Below are positions 63,212 to 64,000 of a stretch of 64,000 bases of DNA, piece by piece (position 1 is the stretch's first letter; each line of letters starts with the position of its first letter). The notes under the pieces are model-generated. The model was not told the DNA's origin. It did no database searches and worked only from the letters and a program-made list of their open reading frames with translations. The position numbers and the translations under genes are program-made. Where the stretch lies: the NCBI GenBank assembly GCA_001417715.1, contig BBRT01000208.1, positions 1 to 64,000 of the forward strand, in the 5' to 3' direction. This DNA comes from Candidatus Symbiothrix dinenymphae (GTDB lineage: Bacteria > Bacteroidota > Bacteroidia > Bacteroidales > Azobacteroidaceae).

Positions 63212-64000
63212 TTACCTTTTCCTAACTGAAATTCCTTCGTTTTGCAAATATTGTTTTAAATCTGCTATTGGGATTTCGTTGAAGTGGAAGATGCTGGCTG
63301 CGAGGGCTGCGTCGGCTTTTCCGAGGGTGAATACGTCTTTGAAGTGTTCTTTTTTGCCTGCGCCGCCGGAGGCGATGATGGGGATGCCTAAGTTTTCTGA
63401 TAATTGCGCCAATGCTTCGTTGGCGTAGCCTGTTTTTGCGCCGTCGTGCGCCATAGAGGTGAACAGGATTTCGCCTGCGCCGCGATTTTCGGCTTCTTTT
63501 GCCCAGTCGAACAGGTTTTTGTCGGTAGGGATGCGCCCGCCATTGAGGTAGCATGTCCAGCCCCTGCCCCCCTCAATGGAGCTTAAATCCCTCCTGAGGG
63601 GGGTAGGGGGGGCTGAGGCTGTGTCCGGCTTTGCATCAATCGCCACTACGCACACCTGAGAGCCAAAATTGTTGGCGATTTCTTCAATCAGTTTGGGGTT
63701 GCGGATGGCTGCCGAATTGATGGATACTTTGTCGGCTCCGGCGTTCAAAAGTTTGTCCACATCGCTTAGTTCGTTGATTCCGCCGCCTACGGTGAAGGGG
63801 ATATTGACTGTTGCTGCTACGCGGCGCACTATGTCGAGGAAGGTTTTGCGTCCCTCGTGCGAGGCGGTGATGTCGAGATAGACCAACTCGTCGGCACCCT
63901 GTTCGCTGTATTGTCTGCCTAATTCCACAGGGTCGCCGGCATCGCGAAAATTGACGAAGTGGATGCCTTTGACGGTGGAGCCGTCTTTCACGTCTAAGCA
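63212..64000 (-). CDS. hisF: Imidazole glycerol phosphate synthase cyclase HisF (5' end missing)
   Basis: The frame enters from the right edge at [15 protein letters not shown], so only about 7 residues are missing. HisF closes the imidazole ring in histidine synthesis together with HisH. The catalytic Asp residues are seen in CLDV and in VVAIDAK, and the phosphate-binding loops in FTVGGGI, EILFTSM and [14 protein letters not shown]. In place of the usual short turn after VVAIDAK there are about 20 extra residues ([20 protein letters not shown] and more), encoded by a C/G-rich palindrome at about 63,562-63,630. The frame stays open, so the enzyme may still work. Confidence 0.92.
   Translation of the reverse strand, partial: CLDVKDGSTVKGIHFVNFRDAGDPVELGRQYSEQGADELVYLDITASHEGRKTFLDIVRRVAATVNIPFTVGGGINELSDVDKLLNAGADKVSINSAAIRNPKLIEEIANNFGSQVCVVAIDAKPDTASAPPTPLRRDLSSIEGGRGWTCYLNGGRIPTDKNLFDWAKEAENRGAGEILFTSMAHDGAKTGYANEALAQLSENLGIPIIASGGAGKKEHFKDVFTLGKADAALAASIFHFNEIPIADLKQYLQNEGISVRKR
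63562..63630. repeat. Palindromic repeat inserted in frame in hisF
   Basis: CCCCCCTCA near 63567 pairs with TGAGGGGGG near 63595-63603, with further C-runs and G-runs outside (CCCCTG and TAGGGGGGG). Such C/G-run palindromes are usually intergenic. Here one lies inside a housekeeping gene without breaking it. Confidence 0.7.

Overview
The window is a stretch of a Bacteroidota chromosome, most likely order Bacteroidales. The evidence is the type IX secretion translocon gene sprA, two SusC/SusD operons, a BspA-like leucine-rich-repeat protein, a small protein with a T9SS-type C-terminal domain, and at least a dozen promoters of the Bacteroidota form (TTG, about 19 nt, TAnnTTTG). I saw no rRNA, tRNA or CRISPR array. 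Species cannot be named from the sequence.

Layout. 1-3,100: truncated BspA-like gene with a long structured leader, a DUF2851 gene, a 400-bp array of palindromic repeats and a small secreted protein. 3,174-10,196: sprA. 10,268-11,735: AbiE-type toxin-antitoxin pair whose toxin has lost its catalytic core. 11,736-12,353: gene-free DNA packed with inverted repeats. 12,468-21,306: first polysaccharide-utilisation operon (TIG/NHL lipoprotein, SusC, SusD, DUF1735 lipoprotein, Ig/F5-8C lipoprotein). 21,399-24,111: an Rpn-family nuclease and an ATPase-nuclease. 24,145-47,721: plus-strand catabolic block (nucleoside-hydrolase-like protein, GH36, GH31, GH51 and GH127 hydrolases, a GH67N-like lipoprotein, a beta-helix protein, two MFS sugar porters and three UroD-like proteins), interrupted at 38,911-42,101 by an ATPase-nuclease, a broken GH127 and a shrunken AlbA-like regulator. 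47,432-48,292: a 361-bp direct duplication around a 138-bp element with inverted ends. 48,161-50,778: miaA and a trmB gene fused in frame to a lytic transglycosylase. 50,853-51,818: toxin-antitoxin debris and a Panacea-domain gene. 52,027-61,343: second Sus operon on the minus strand. 61,651-64,000: HEPN/MNT pair, ruvC, a small gene and a 5'-truncated hisF.

How the parts work together. The two Sus operons would bind and import glycans across the outer membrane, and the central hydrolases, with GH51 and GH127 pointing to arabinose-containing plant polysaccharides, would cut them. The MFS porters take sugars through the inner membrane. The UroD-like proteins are the odd partners: they look like zinc methyltransferases, but no corrinoid protein is present.

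The most interesting signals concern switching. The second operon starts with a SusC gene carrying a run of 12 G in its signal-peptide codons. Twelve puts the gene out of frame and 11 would restore it. The first operon starts with a lipoprotein carrying seven perfect 11-nt repeats just after its start codon. Both operons share nearly the same promoter and 5' leader, including a dyad at the predicted transcription start. Together these suggest a pair of co-regulated, independently phase-variable glycan-uptake operons. Several other genes (abiEii, the AlbA-like gene, GH127, a PIN toxin) carry internal deletions or truncations, and hisF carries an in-frame palindromic insertion.
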